Shown: piece by piece, positions 16,387-24,846 of the stretch
Numbering within the stretch: the stretch's first letter is position 1
How the letters are laid out: every line of letters starts with the position of its first letter
Assembly (NCBI RefSeq): GCF_000739815.1
Contig: NZ_BBJJ01000001.1
Coordinates: 310,001-374,000 of the forward strand
DNA length: 64,000 nt
Source of the DNA: Paraburkholderia mimosarum LMG 23256 = NBRC 106338
GTDB lineage: Bacteria > Pseudomonadota > Gammaproteobacteria > Burkholderiales > Burkholderiaceae
Direction of reading: 5' to 3'
Program-made: the position numbers and the translations under genes
The notes under the pieces: model-generated
The model's input: only the letters and a program-made list of their open reading frames with translations
Told to the model about the DNA's origin: nothing
Databases searched by the model: none

Positions 16387-17346
16387 TCATGCCGCGACTT
16401 CGCGCAAGGCGAGATCCCAGTCGTGCGCGAAGCGGCCTATGTTGTAGCGTTCCAGCGCGGTGCGCCGCGCGCCTTCGCCGAGCCGCCGCGCGAGCGCCGG
16501 GTCGTCGATGAGCGCGCGCATGCGCTCGACGAGCCGCTCGACGCGCGTATCGACGAAGCCGTTCTCGCCGTCGCGTATCACGGTTGCGAGCTCCGTCGTC
16601 GCGAGCCCGACGATGGGCATGCCGACCGTCATCGCTTCGACGATGGCAAGACCGAGGCTCGTCCAGCGAATCGGATTGAAGAAGAACCGGTAGCGCGAGA
16701 CGAACCGGGCCAGCTCGACGTTGGAAATCTCGCCGATGCCGCCAAGGCTTTGCGCATCCATGCCGACGAGGTCGAGCGGGACGTCGCGCCGCACGCGTTC
16801 GAACACATCGGCGCCCAGCCGTCTGCCACGCTCGCGCAAATGATTGACGACGACGATGCCGCGCCGCAGCTGGCCCGAATAGCGCGCGTTTCCGGGTACG
16901 AGTACGCCGTGCTCGATCACCCGTGTGGGTGTGCGGCCGTTATCCCACATCAGCGCGTTGAAGGGCGTGACGTGCACGAGCAAGGCGCCGCGATCGTTGA
17001 CCCAATGGCGCTGCTCGAAAGGCGCTTCCTGCGGCGGGTCATGTTCGATGTACACGCGTGGCAGCCGGCGTTGACCATCGCTGAGGAGTTCGAAGCGGTC
17101 ACGCTCCCAATGACTGCGATGCTGATACACGACCACGTCGAAATCGCTCGATGCAACGTCTTCGGTCAGCACCTCGTGGACGTTCGCCCCCCAGGGCAGC
17201 ACGCCTGCGCGTCCGGCGTAGCCCACCGGCCGTCCGGGCCTCGTCACGACGTGGAATTCGTGGGGCGCCTGTGTGAGGTAGTAGAGGTAATTGCCATGAA
17301 CGTGCCAGGTGAGCACGCGCAAGGGCCGCGAATTTCGCATCAGCAT
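16387..17346 (-). CDS. Glycosyltransferase, GT-B fold (GT4-like)
   Basis: A 319-residue protein. An N-terminal part opens RVLTWHVHGNYLYYLTQ, and the C-terminal donor domain contains FFNPIRWTSLGLAIVEAMTVGMPIVGLATTE, corresponding to the GT4 E-x7-E segment, then IRDGENGFVDT. It is shorter than most GT4 enzymes but complete at both ends. The ATG at 17346 has GGAGGAG about 6 bases upstream; a second ATG lies two codons inside. The gene start overlaps the end of the preceding GT9 gene by 7 bp, so it is translationally coupled. Donor and acceptor are unknown. Confidence 0.85.
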   Translation of the reverse strand: MLMRNSRPLRVLTWHVHGNYLYYLTQAPHEFHVVTRPGRPVGYAGRAGVLPWGANVHEVLTEDVASSDFDVVVYQHRSHWERDRFELLSDGQRRLPRVYIEHDPPQEAPFEQRHWVNDRGALLVHVTPFNALMWDNGRTPTRVIEHGVLVPGNARYSGQLRRGIVVVNHLRERGRRLGADVFERVRRDVPLDLVGMDAQSLGGIGEISNVELARFVSRYRFFFNPIRWTSLGLAIVEAMTVGMPIVGLATTELATVIRDGENGFVDTRVERLVERMRALIDDPALARRLGEGARRTALERYNIGRFAHDWDLALREVAA

Positions 17347-18479
17347 GCCCGGCTCCTCCTTGTCGTTGCGGCCTCGGCGTGCGCGCCGCGCGCGAAGGCC
17401 GGCGCGCTCATGTCGAGGAGATGCGCTTGCGCAAGCGCTGCGACCTGTTCGGCCGTCACGTTCAGCGCGCATGAATGGTCGTATGGGCAGGTGTGGAACG
17501 AGCAGGGGCGGCAAGCGGGCCAGTCGGCGATCACGCGGTGCCGCGCGTGATCGAGCGGCGCCCAGCGCCGCGTGTCGCTTCCCGAGGCGATCACCACGCT
17601 GTGCGTGCGCATGGCCGCGGCCACGTGCGAGATGCCCGTGTCGTTGCACACCACGAGCCGTGCCATTTCGACCAGCGCCGCGAGTGCGCCGAGCGTGGTC
17701 TCGCCCGCGAGATGGTGGGCCGTCTGCGTCATGGCGCCGAGCACGCTCGCCGTGAGTTCGCGTTCGCGCGTGGTGCCCGTGACGGCGATCTGCCAGCCCT
17801 CGAACGCCAGCGTGTCGGCGACGGCGGCGAAGCGCGCGGCGGGCCAGCGCCGCGAGGGCAACTGCGCGCCCGGATGCACGAGCACGAGGCGCGCCGGATC
17901 GAGCCCGAAATGGCCCACGATGTCGGCGCACGCGGCGCGGTCCGCTTCGTGCAGCGGAAACCAGAGCGCGTCTTCACGCAGTGCCTGGCCCCGCGCGCCG
18001 AGCGCATGCATGAGCGCGAGGTAGCGCTGCGATTCGGGCAGCGCATCGGGCCACGGCAGGTAGCAGCCTGGCGGCGGCTTTTCGCCAGGCTGCGTGAAGC
18101 CCGCGAGCGCGCCCGCGCCGAACGCATCGACGAGCGTGTTCGCCACGCCGCCGCTGCCGTGGAGCTGGATCGCGAGGTCGAAGCAGCGCGTGCGCATGGC
18201 GTCGAGAAAGGCGGGCAGATCGCGCTCGTCCTCGGCTTGTTCGGGAAAGCCGCGCGCGCCGGGAAAGACGATCATTTCGTCGATCAGCATCGGATAGCGC
18301 GACACGAAGTCGTGCGCCCACGGCAGGCCCACGAGGGCGATGTGCGCATCGGGGCAGGCGGCGCGCAGGGCGCGCAGCGCGGGGACGCTGCAGAGCATGT
18401 CGCCGAGCTGCAGCGCGCGGAAGACGACGATGCGCCGTGGCGCGAGCGCGTCGGGAAAGGAGAGCATGGGCGCATCCAT
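17340..18479 (-). CDS. Heptosyltransferase-like glycosyltransferase (GT9), copy 1
   Basis: A 379-residue protein of the GT9 (ADP-heptose:LPS heptosyltransferase) family. The N-terminal domain has RRIVVFRALQLGDMLCSVPALRAL, the C-terminal domain the ADP-heptose-site motif VHPGAQLPSRRWP and the CNDTGISHVAAAM segment. A cysteine cluster near the end (CRPCSFHTCPYDHSC) also recalls LPS heptosyltransferases. It would transfer heptose or a related sugar on the cytoplasmic face. Its ATG overlaps the stop of the upstream GT2 gene (TGATG). Two GT9 enzymes in one operon suggest successive heptose additions. Confidence 0.9.
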   Translation of the reverse strand: MDAPMLSFPDALAPRRIVVFRALQLGDMLCSVPALRALRAACPDAHIALVGLPWAHDFVSRYPMLIDEMIVFPGARGFPEQAEDERDLPAFLDAMRTRCFDLAIQLHGSGGVANTLVDAFGAGALAGFTQPGEKPPPGCYLPWPDALPESQRYLALMHALGARGQALREDALWFPLHEADRAACADIVGHFGLDPARLVLVHPGAQLPSRRWPAARFAAVADTLAFEGWQIAVTGTTRERELTASVLGAMTQTAHHLAGETTLGALAALVEMARLVVCNDTGISHVAAAMRTHSVVIASGSDTRRWAPLDHARHRVIADWPACRPCSFHTCPYDHSCALNVTAEQVAALAQAHLLDMSAPAFARGAHAEAATTRRSRAC

Positions 18480-19540
18480 CAGAGGAACCACACGCGGTAA
18501 CGAACGGCTCCCTGGAGCCGCCAGAAGATCGATAGAAACGGAATCCACAGCGACGTCCAGATCATTTCGCCCACATGGCGTGCATCGTGGCGCGTATCGC
18601 GCAAGCGGCGTGCGCAGAACACAGCCGTGAGCGCGAACCATGCGGTGAGCGCGGCCAGCGCAATCTTCGGCTGCCCGCATGCCAGCGCGACAGCGAATGC
18701 GAGCACACTGATAAGCACACCATAGTAAAGTAGCGGCGGCCCCGAGCCGATGCGTTCGCGATAAAGCGCGGGATGCTTGCGAAACAGCAGCGCCTCGAAG
18801 CGGCTCTTGCGTTGCTGTGCGAGACTCACGCCCCAGCGGGCGGGGCGCACGGGGTGCATGACCACGGCGTCGTCGGCGCGCACGATTCGAGCGCCCGCTT
18901 GCAGCATGGCGAAATGCAGGTCCGAATCCTCGCGCCAGGCCGCCGTGAATCGTTCGTCGAAGCCGCGCACCCGCACCAGCGTCGCGCGTTGCACGAACGC
19001 GTTGGCGGTGGCGAATTCGGCGTGCGCGAGGCCGCTCGCGTCGCGCTCGTAATCGCTTGGCGGATCGCCCAGCGGCATGACGATGCGGCCCGCCGCGGCC
19101 TCGGCATGCGCGAGCGCCGCGAGTCCGGCTCGCAGCCAGCCTCGATCCGGCACGGTGTCGTCGTCGGTGAAGGCGATGAGTGGCGCGCGCGCGGCGCGCC
19201 AGCCCGCGTTGCGCGCCGCCGCCGGCCCCTGGGTCTCGCGTACCGGGAGGTAACGCACGGCCAGGCCGCGCGGCGCATGCTGCGCCGCTGCGCGCTCGAC
19301 CACGGCGCGGGTGGCATCGCTCGGGCCGTCGTCGCAGACGATGATCTCGTAGTCGTCGGGCGCGAGGTCTTGTGCGCACAGCGCGGCGAGACACGATTCG
19401 AGCAGCGCAGGACGGCGGTACGTGGGTACGACCACGGCAATGCGCACATGCTCCAGCAGCGCGCCCGGGTAGCCGTCGAACACCGGCGCTTCGGCGCCGA
19501 TGGGCCGCGCCTCGCGCAGCTCGACGTCGGCGGGCCTCAT
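18479..19540 (-). CDS. Family 2 glycosyltransferase with C-terminal membrane segments
   Basis: A 353-residue protein. The GT-A domain begins near residue 35 (IAVVVPTYRRPALLESCLAAL), with the metal-binding region IVCDDGPSD and FTDDDTVPDRGW, then the acceptor-side motif FDERFTAAWREDSDLHF. Two hydrophobic segments near residues 275-315 and a basic tail place the end in the membrane. An inverting mechanism is expected for the family. The start at 19540 gives an ATGA overlap with the carbamoyltransferase stop. The substrate is unknown; it fits a lipid-linked or LPS-core acceptor. Confidence 0.88.
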   Translation of the reverse strand: MRPADVELREARPIGAEAPVFDGYPGALLEHVRIAVVVPTYRRPALLESCLAALCAQDLAPDDYEIIVCDDGPSDATRAVVERAAAQHAPRGLAVRYLPVRETQGPAAARNAGWRAARAPLIAFTDDDTVPDRGWLRAGLAALAHAEAAAGRIVMPLGDPPSDYERDASGLAHAEFATANAFVQRATLVRVRGFDERFTAAWREDSDLHFAMLQAGARIVRADDAVVMHPVRPARWGVSLAQQRKSRFEALLFRKHPALYRERIGSGPPLLYYGVLISVLAFAVALACGQPKIALAALTAWFALTAVFCARRLRDTRHDARHVGEMIWTSLWIPFLSIFWRLQGAVRYRVWFL

Positions 19541-21294
19541 GCGCGCGCCTCGCGCTTGCGGACCAGGAACGGGCCGATGACGAGTGCATCGAGCGGCGAG
19601 GTCCAGAACGATTCGAGCGCGTCGCGCGGGGAGTTCACCATCGGCTCGCCGCGCGTATTGAACGACGTGTTGACGAGCACGGGCACGCCGGTGCGCCGCT
19701 CGAACGCTGCGACCAGGTCGTAGTAGAGCGGATGCTGATCGCGGTTGACGGTCTGGATGCGCGCGGTGCCGTCGACGTGGCGCACGGCCGGAATGCGATC
19801 GGCCTTCTCGGGCCGCACGTCGAAGATGAACAGCATGAACGGCGCGCGCTTCCCGCCCACGAACCATTCGGCGGCCCGTTCTTCGAGCACGACCGGCGCG
19901 ACGGGGCGAAAGTCCTCACGGTCCTTGATCTCGTTGAGCTTCGCCTGCATGCCGGGGTCGATCGGCGAGGCGAGGATCGAACGGGCGCCCAGGGCGCGCG
20001 GACCGAACTCGGTGCGCCCCTGAAACCAACCGATCACCTGGCCTTCGGCGAGCAGTTGCGCGGCTTCCTCGGCGATGTTGTCGAGGCGCCGGTAGGGCGT
20101 CTTCGACCAGCGCAGGAATTGCTCGATGGTCTGATCGTCGAAGGCGGGGCCGAGGTAGGCGTGGTCCATTTGCCAGTGCCGCGCGACGGGCTCGCCCGCT
20201 GTCTGCGCGGCGTCGCCGCGCAGGCGGTAGTCGGTCCAGAGCGCCGCACCGAGCGCGGTGCCCGCGTCGCCCGCCGCGGGCTGAACCCAGATGTCATCGA
20301 ATGGGCCGTTGTCGCGCACGTACGAATTCATCACGCAGTTGAGCGCGACGCCGCCCGCCATGCACAGTTTCGAAAGGCCCGTGCGGGCGTGGAGCCAGCG
20401 CACCATCTCCAGCACGGTTTCTTCGAGCACGCGCTGCAGCGAAGCGGCGATATCGAAGTGGCGCTGCTCCAGCGGGCCGCCGCGCTCGCGCGGCACGCCG
20501 AAGCGGTCGACGAGATGCGGGTCGGCCACCGTGTAATGACCGTTGCCGTTGTACTGCACGATCTCGCGGAACTGATCGAGATAGCGCGGCTCGCCGAACG
20601 AGGCGAGTGCCATGACCTTGTACTCGTCGGAGGAATGCAGGAAACCCAGCCAGCCCGTCACGGATTCGTAGAGGAGTCCGAGCGAATGCGGCAGCTCCAC
20701 CTGGGTGATGCGTTTGTACCGTCCGCCGCGGAATTCGCCCAGGCTCGTCGTCACGCCTTCGCCGCGTCCGTCCATGGTCAGCACGGCGCATTCGTCGAAG
20801 GGGCTCGCGAGGAAGGCGCTCGCTTCGTGCGCGAGATGGTGCTCGACGTTGTGCCACGCAAAGCCGTGTTCCCGGTCCACCCCCGCAAAGCGTTTGCGCA
20901 GATGATGCGGTGCGCCGTCCAGCAATTGCGCGCGGGCGTTCACGATATAGGTGAGGAAGAGCGGATCCCAGGGCGAGGCGTTCGTCTCCATGCGCGCACG
21001 CGACGGATCGAGCGGCAACGCAATCGTCGCGCCCGGTTTCGCCGGCATGTCGGGAAACAGCGCAGGATCGTACGAGTAGGCGACGTGATCGACTTCGGCG
21101 AGCGTGATGTTGGCCTCCTTGAGGCAGGCATCGATGGCGTCGAAGGGCAGTTGCCATGTCGAGAACGGCACGGGTCGCTTGGCGTGCTTGACGTGTGTGA
21201 AGCGCTCGTCTTCGGCGGCGGCGATCACCACGCCGTCGTGGACCAGTGCGGCGGCGCTGTCGTGGTAGACGGCGTTGATTCCGAGGGTATACAT
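19537..21294 (-). CDS. NodU/CmcH-family carbamoyltransferase
   Basis: A 585-residue enzyme of the NodU/HypF-related O-carbamoyltransferase family, which transfers carbamoyl from carbamoyl phosphate through carbamoyl-AMP to a sugar hydroxyl. The N-terminal ASKHA-like domain starts MYTLGINAVYHDSAAAL, with HVEHHLAHEASAF-type histidines (WHNVEHHLAHEASAF) and LTMDGRGEGVT. The C-terminal domain has GWFQGRTEFGPRALGARSIL and LVNTSFNTRGEPMV, both diagnostic. Context in a glycan operon indicates carbamoylation of a surface sugar. The start is supported by GGGAG 8 bases upstream. Nod-factor genes nodABC are absent. Confidence 0.95.
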   Translation of the reverse strand: MYTLGINAVYHDSAAALVHDGVVIAAAEDERFTHVKHAKRPVPFSTWQLPFDAIDACLKEANITLAEVDHVAYSYDPALFPDMPAKPGATIALPLDPSRARMETNASPWDPLFLTYIVNARAQLLDGAPHHLRKRFAGVDREHGFAWHNVEHHLAHEASAFLASPFDECAVLTMDGRGEGVTTSLGEFRGGRYKRITQVELPHSLGLLYESVTGWLGFLHSSDEYKVMALASFGEPRYLDQFREIVQYNGNGHYTVADPHLVDRFGVPRERGGPLEQRHFDIAASLQRVLEETVLEMVRWLHARTGLSKLCMAGGVALNCVMNSYVRDNGPFDDIWVQPAAGDAGTALGAALWTDYRLRGDAAQTAGEPVARHWQMDHAYLGPAFDDQTIEQFLRWSKTPYRRLDNIAEEAAQLLAEGQVIGWFQGRTEFGPRALGARSILASPIDPGMQAKLNEIKDREDFRPVAPVVLEERAAEWFVGGKRAPFMLFIFDVRPEKADRIPAVRHVDGTARIQTVNRDQHPLYYDLVAAFERRTGVPVLVNTSFNTRGEPMVNSPRDALESFWTSPLDALVIGPFLVRKREARA

Positions 21295-21349
21295 GAACGG
21301 TCTCCCGTTGCGGACGGCCATGCTGGCATGGGGCTGCTGCCAGATGAAC

Positions 21350-22546
21350 TCAGGGTGGCAAGGATCGGACGGCCGCAGGAGCGAGCCCGCCAGCCTCCTC
21401 GAGCAGTTCGCGCGCGGCTTGCGCGACATCGCCGGGCGGCACGCCGCGCAGGCACGCGTGATGGCCTTCGGGGCACTCGCTGCGATAGCACCAGCGGCAT
21501 GCGACATCGCGATACAGCAGGCGGTGCGGCGTCATCCACGGCGTGTGCTGCGGATTCGTCAGCGCATAGAGATCGACGACCGGCTTGCCGAGCGCCGAGG
21601 CCAGATGCGCAGGGCCGCTGTTGTTCGCGATGAGGAGCGACGCCCTGTCGAGCAAGGCGATCAGTTCGCCGAGCGTGAGCGAGCCCGCGAGATCGACGAG
21701 GCGCGCACGCGCGACCGGGCGAGAAAAGTGCATGACGTCGCGCGTCAACTCGCTTTCGGCGAGGTTCCCGGTGAGCAGGATCGGACAACGCGCCGTGGGC
21801 GCGAGCTGATCGAGCGCTTCGGCGAAAAGCGCTGGCGGATAGCGTCGCGACGGAGCGCTGGCGCCCGTGTGCACGACGATCCAGGGTTCGGCAGGATCCA
21901 CACCGTGCATGCGCAGCTTGTCGGCGAGCGTGGCGCATGCGGCGCGATCCACGGTGAGGCGCAGCCGCGCGTCGGCGGGATCTTTGAGATTGGCGCCCAC
22001 GCTGCGCACGAGCGCGAGTTGGCGCTCGACTTCGTGACGCAGGTCGGCGTGCGGTTCCTGCTCGGGAAGCCATGTCGTTAGTAATGCGTAAGGATTCTCC
22101 CGGCAATGCGCGAGGCGTCGCTCGATGCCGGCGAGAAAGCATAGGGTCGCCGCCGGCAGTGGATTCTGGCTGTAGACGGTGAAGATCGCCGCGGCGTCGA
22201 ACGCGCCCGCGCGCAGGCGCGCAAGGAGCGCGGCTTCATCGTCGTTCGAAGCCGCTCGCGCGCCGCCGGTCCACGGCGCGTGGTATTCGATCACCTCGTC
22301 GACGTCGGGCAGGTAGCGCGCCAACGCCGCACCCGCTGGGGAGGTGAGCAGCGTGATATGCCGGTCAGGCGCGCTTTCCCGCAATGCGTGCAGCGCGGGC
22401 GTGGTCATCAGCACGTCGCCTAGCTGGTCGAGGCGCACGCAGAGAATGCGCTTGACCCCGGCGTCCCACGCCGCGCCCGGCGGCCGCACGCGTGGCGAGC
22501 GCGCGTGCGCGTCGCGCGGCGCGATGGCGAAGGCGGTTCCGTTCAT
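21350..22546 (-). CDS. Heptosyltransferase-like glycosyltransferase (GT9), copy 2
   Basis: A 398-residue GT9 family protein. Its first 30 residues are a variable extension, then KRILCVRLDQLGDVLMTTPALHAL marks the N-terminal domain. The C-terminal half has VVHTGASAPSRRYP and LIANNSGPAHLASALGKPVVDLY, the nucleotide-sugar site, and a Cys cluster (CRWCYRSECPEGHHAC). It is clearly diverged from the GT9 at 17340. It overlaps the upstream phosphatase gene by 4 bp (ATGA) and is 55 bp from the carbamoyltransferase. The role inferred is heptose or related sugar addition. Confidence 0.9.
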   Translation of the reverse strand: MNGTAFAIAPRDAHARSPRVRPPGAAWDAGVKRILCVRLDQLGDVLMTTPALHALRESAPDRHITLLTSPAGAALARYLPDVDEVIEYHAPWTGGARAASNDDEAALLARLRAGAFDAAAIFTVYSQNPLPAATLCFLAGIERRLAHCRENPYALLTTWLPEQEPHADLRHEVERQLALVRSVGANLKDPADARLRLTVDRAACATLADKLRMHGVDPAEPWIVVHTGASAPSRRYPPALFAEALDQLAPTARCPILLTGNLAESELTRDVMHFSRPVARARLVDLAGSLTLGELIALLDRASLLIANNSGPAHLASALGKPVVDLYALTNPQHTPWMTPHRLLYRDVACRWCYRSECPEGHHACLRGVPPGDVAQAARELLEEAGGLAPAAVRSLPP

Positions 22547-23190
22547 CGCGGCGCCTCCTGTACGGCATGTGGGGTGACCGCGTGTGCGTTTCCTTCGTAG
22601 TGAAATCGCTCGACGATCACCTGCGCCGCCTCATGCAGATTCGCCACGATCGCATAGGGCAGGCGCGCGGGCGCGCTCTGCCACTCGGTCTCGTTCCCGC
22701 AATCGACGAGGATCGCGCGGCAGCCGGCGCGATTGCCGGCCTCCACGTCGTCGAGAATGTCGCCGACCATCCAGCTCCGCGCGAGGTCGATGCCATGTTC
22801 GCGGCTTGCGCGCAACAGCATGCCCGGCTGCGGCTTGCGGCAATCGCAATCGCACGCCCAGGGCGCCACATGGCCGAGCGGATCGTGCGGGCACCAGTAC
22901 GCGGCGTGCAGCGTGGCGCCGCAGTCGGCGAACATGCGATGCAACCGCTCTTCCACACCGGCGAGGGCCGTGTGCGCGAAGCGCCCGAGCGCGACGCCTC
23001 GCTGGTTGCTCACCACGACGAGACGCAGCGGCGTACGTGCCAGCAGCGCCAGCGCGTCGGCGACGCCCGGCGCGAAACGCATGCGGCCGGGAGCGACGTT
23101 GTACGGCACGTTTTCGAGCAGCGTGCCGTCCTTGTCGAGAAAGACGGCGGGACGCGTGGCGCTCGGCCCGTTGGGTGCAGCTTTCTGCAT
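22543..23190 (-). CDS. HAD-IIIA phosphatase, GmhB-like (heptose bisphosphate phosphatase family)
   Basis: A 215-residue HAD enzyme. The nucleophile motif is FLDKDGTLLE (Asp19 and Asp21 by position), motif II VVSNQRGVA, and the Lys in CRKPQPGML. The zinc-binding loop seen in GmhB is present as CPHDP ... CDCDC. GmhB removes the 7-phosphate from heptose 1,7-bisphosphate on the route to ADP-heptose, which fits two GT9 enzymes next door. GmhA and HldE are not in the window. A histidinol- or other sugar-phosphatase activity cannot be excluded. The last 25 residues are a tail not typical of the family. Confidence 0.88.
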   Translation of the reverse strand: MQKAAPNGPSATRPAVFLDKDGTLLENVPYNVAPGRMRFAPGVADALALLARTPLRLVVVSNQRGVALGRFAHTALAGVEERLHRMFADCGATLHAAYWCPHDPLGHVAPWACDCDCRKPQPGMLLRASREHGIDLARSWMVGDILDDVEAGNRAGCRAILVDCGNETEWQSAPARLPYAIVANLHEAAQVIVERFHYEGNAHAVTPHAVQEAPR

Positions 23191-23202
23191 ACCGATGGTT
23201 CC

Positions 23203-24492
23203 TCAGCCGATGGCGCGGCGCACGCGTCCCTGGGCGGCTTCGCCCGTACCCTCGCGAGTGCCGAGGGTCGCGCCCGCGAGTTGCGCATAGACGTCTTCGA
23301 GTTCGAGGCCGATCTGCCGCCACGTGAAGTGCGCCTCTACGCGCGCGCGTCCTGCTTCGCCCATCGTGCGGGCTAGCTCGGGGTCCGCATGGACGGCCAG
23401 CAGCCGCTCGGCGAGCGCGTGCGGGTCGCGCGGCGGCACGAGCCAGCCGGTTTCGCCGTGGCGCACCGTGTGGCGGATGCCGCCCACATCGGCGCCTATC
23501 ACGGGCGTGGCGCACGCCATCGCTTCGACCGGCGTGATGCCGAACGGCTCGTACCATGGCGTGGTCACGAACACGTCGGCGGCGCTATAGAAGTCGCGCA
23601 ATTGCGCTCGCTCGCGCCGTCCCACGAAGGTGACGTGCGGCTCGATCCCGCACTGGCGCGCAATGCCACGCAGGCGGGCGATCTCGGGCGTGGCGATCTC
23701 GTTGGGCGTATCGGCATCGCCGCCCACCACGTAGAGCGTGGCCTTCACACCATGGCGTGCGTGAAGCTCGGCCACGCCGCGCACGACGTTGTCGATGCCC
23801 TTGCGCTCGACGAGGCGCCCCAGTTGCAGGACGCAAAACGCGTCGGCGGGCCATCCGACCCGGCGCCGCGCCTGCAGACGATCCACGGGCGAGAACTCGC
23901 CCGGATCGAAGCCGCAAGCGATCACGGCAATGCGCGAGGGATCGGCGCGATAGTGCTCGAGGAGATCGGCCTCGTCGGCCGGGCATTCGGCGATGAGGCA
24001 GTCCGCGCGCCGCACCAGTTCCTCCTCGATGGCGAAACGCTCGTCGGGGAAACCGTCGTTGGCGCCCTGATGGAGCCGCCGCACGCGTCCGAGCGCATGG
24101 AACGTCATGACGAGCGGCACGCGCAACGCGTCCTTCACGGCGAGCGCGGCGAGCCCGGACATGAAGAAGTTCGCGTGGATCACGTCGTAACGCTGCGGCT
24201 CGCTGCGGCAGAAATCCACGAGAAACCGGGCGAATTGCGGCATGTGAGCAAGCAGCCGCTCCTTGGGCAATTGCATGGGCGGCCCGGCGGGAACATGAAT
24301 CACGCGCACGCCGTCCATATGCGAGATGGGAGGCAGCAGTGCGCGGTCACGCCGCGTGAACACATCGACCTGATGACCGGCACGGTGCAGTTGACGGGCC
24401 ACGTGCGCGACGTAGATGTTTTGTCCGCCGGTATCGACGCCGCCCGCGACGGCGAGCGGCGATGCGTGTTCACTGACGAGTGCGATTTTCAT
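23203..24492 (-). CDS. Family 4 glycosyltransferase, sucrose-phosphate-synthase-like N-terminus
   Basis: A 429-residue GT-B enzyme. The N-terminal loop GGVDTGGQNIYVAHVARQL is characteristic of the GT4 branch that includes sucrose(-phosphate) synthases and inositol glycosyltransferases. The donor domain has LQLGRLVERKGIDNVVRG and EPFGITPVEAMACATPVIGAD (E-x7-E). First gene of the minus-strand glycan operon; GAGGA precedes the ATG. It faces the divergent ABC exporter across 354 bp. Donor and acceptor are unknown; it could start or extend the glycan. Confidence 0.9.
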   Translation of the reverse strand: MKIALVSEHASPLAVAGGVDTGGQNIYVAHVARQLHRAGHQVDVFTRRDRALLPPISHMDGVRVIHVPAGPPMQLPKERLLAHMPQFARFLVDFCRSEPQRYDVIHANFFMSGLAALAVKDALRVPLVMTFHALGRVRRLHQGANDGFPDERFAIEEELVRRADCLIAECPADEADLLEHYRADPSRIAVIACGFDPGEFSPVDRLQARRRVGWPADAFCVLQLGRLVERKGIDNVVRGVAELHARHGVKATLYVVGGDADTPNEIATPEIARLRGIARQCGIEPHVTFVGRRERAQLRDFYSAADVFVTTPWYEPFGITPVEAMACATPVIGADVGGIRHTVRHGETGWLVPPRDPHALAERLLAVHADPELARTMGEAGRARVEAHFTWRQIGLELEDVYAQLAGATLGTREGTGEAAQGRVRRAIG

Positions 24493-24846
24493 GGTATGTC
24501 CTCGCGAGAAGTGGGCGGCGGGCGCGGGGTATCGGAAAGCGTCTTGATGAACGCGGCGGAATGTTGCACCGGGTGCAACGGCGCAAGCGCAAGCGCTGTG
24601 CCACTGGTTCGGAGTGCGCAGCAGACCGCATGCAAGGCCACGCGAGTCGCATGAACGGTGCGTGTGCGGTCGATGCGTATCGGCGCGACAATCCGCAATG
24701 CGTGCGCGGCTGGACGGCGCACTTTTACACCGAGGGTGAAGACGTTTCGAAAAGGATGCGAAAGCGCGTTGCCTGGTGTATCCGCGCGGGCGCGCCAATT
24801 GCGCATGTATGCGCTTCACGAACGCTCCACAGGAGGCTGGCGGACG
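24493..24846. other. Divergent regulatory region between the glycan operon and the ABC exporter
   Basis: This 354-base spacer separates two divergent transcripts and shows no convincing coding sequence. It holds a perfect 17-bp palindrome (24563-24579), closer to the glycan-operon side, and the exporter's Shine-Dalgarno GGAGG (24832-24836). Longer in-frame starts for the exporter at 24658 and 24805 would consume part of the spacer but lack clear ribosome-binding sites. Confidence 0.65.
24563..24579. promoter_or_regulatory. Perfect palindrome, candidate operator
   Basis: GTTGCACC and GGTGCAAC flank a single G, forming an exact two-fold palindrome 71 bp upstream of the glycan-operon start and 268 bp upstream of the exporter. 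Size and symmetry fit a dimeric repressor site. No regulator gene is adjacent. Confidence 0.5.

Noticed and set aside
19537..21294. Nodulation (Nod factor) locus because of NodU-like protein
   Set aside because: nodA, nodB and nodC are absent; the carbamoyltransferase sits among LPS-type glycosyltransferases.
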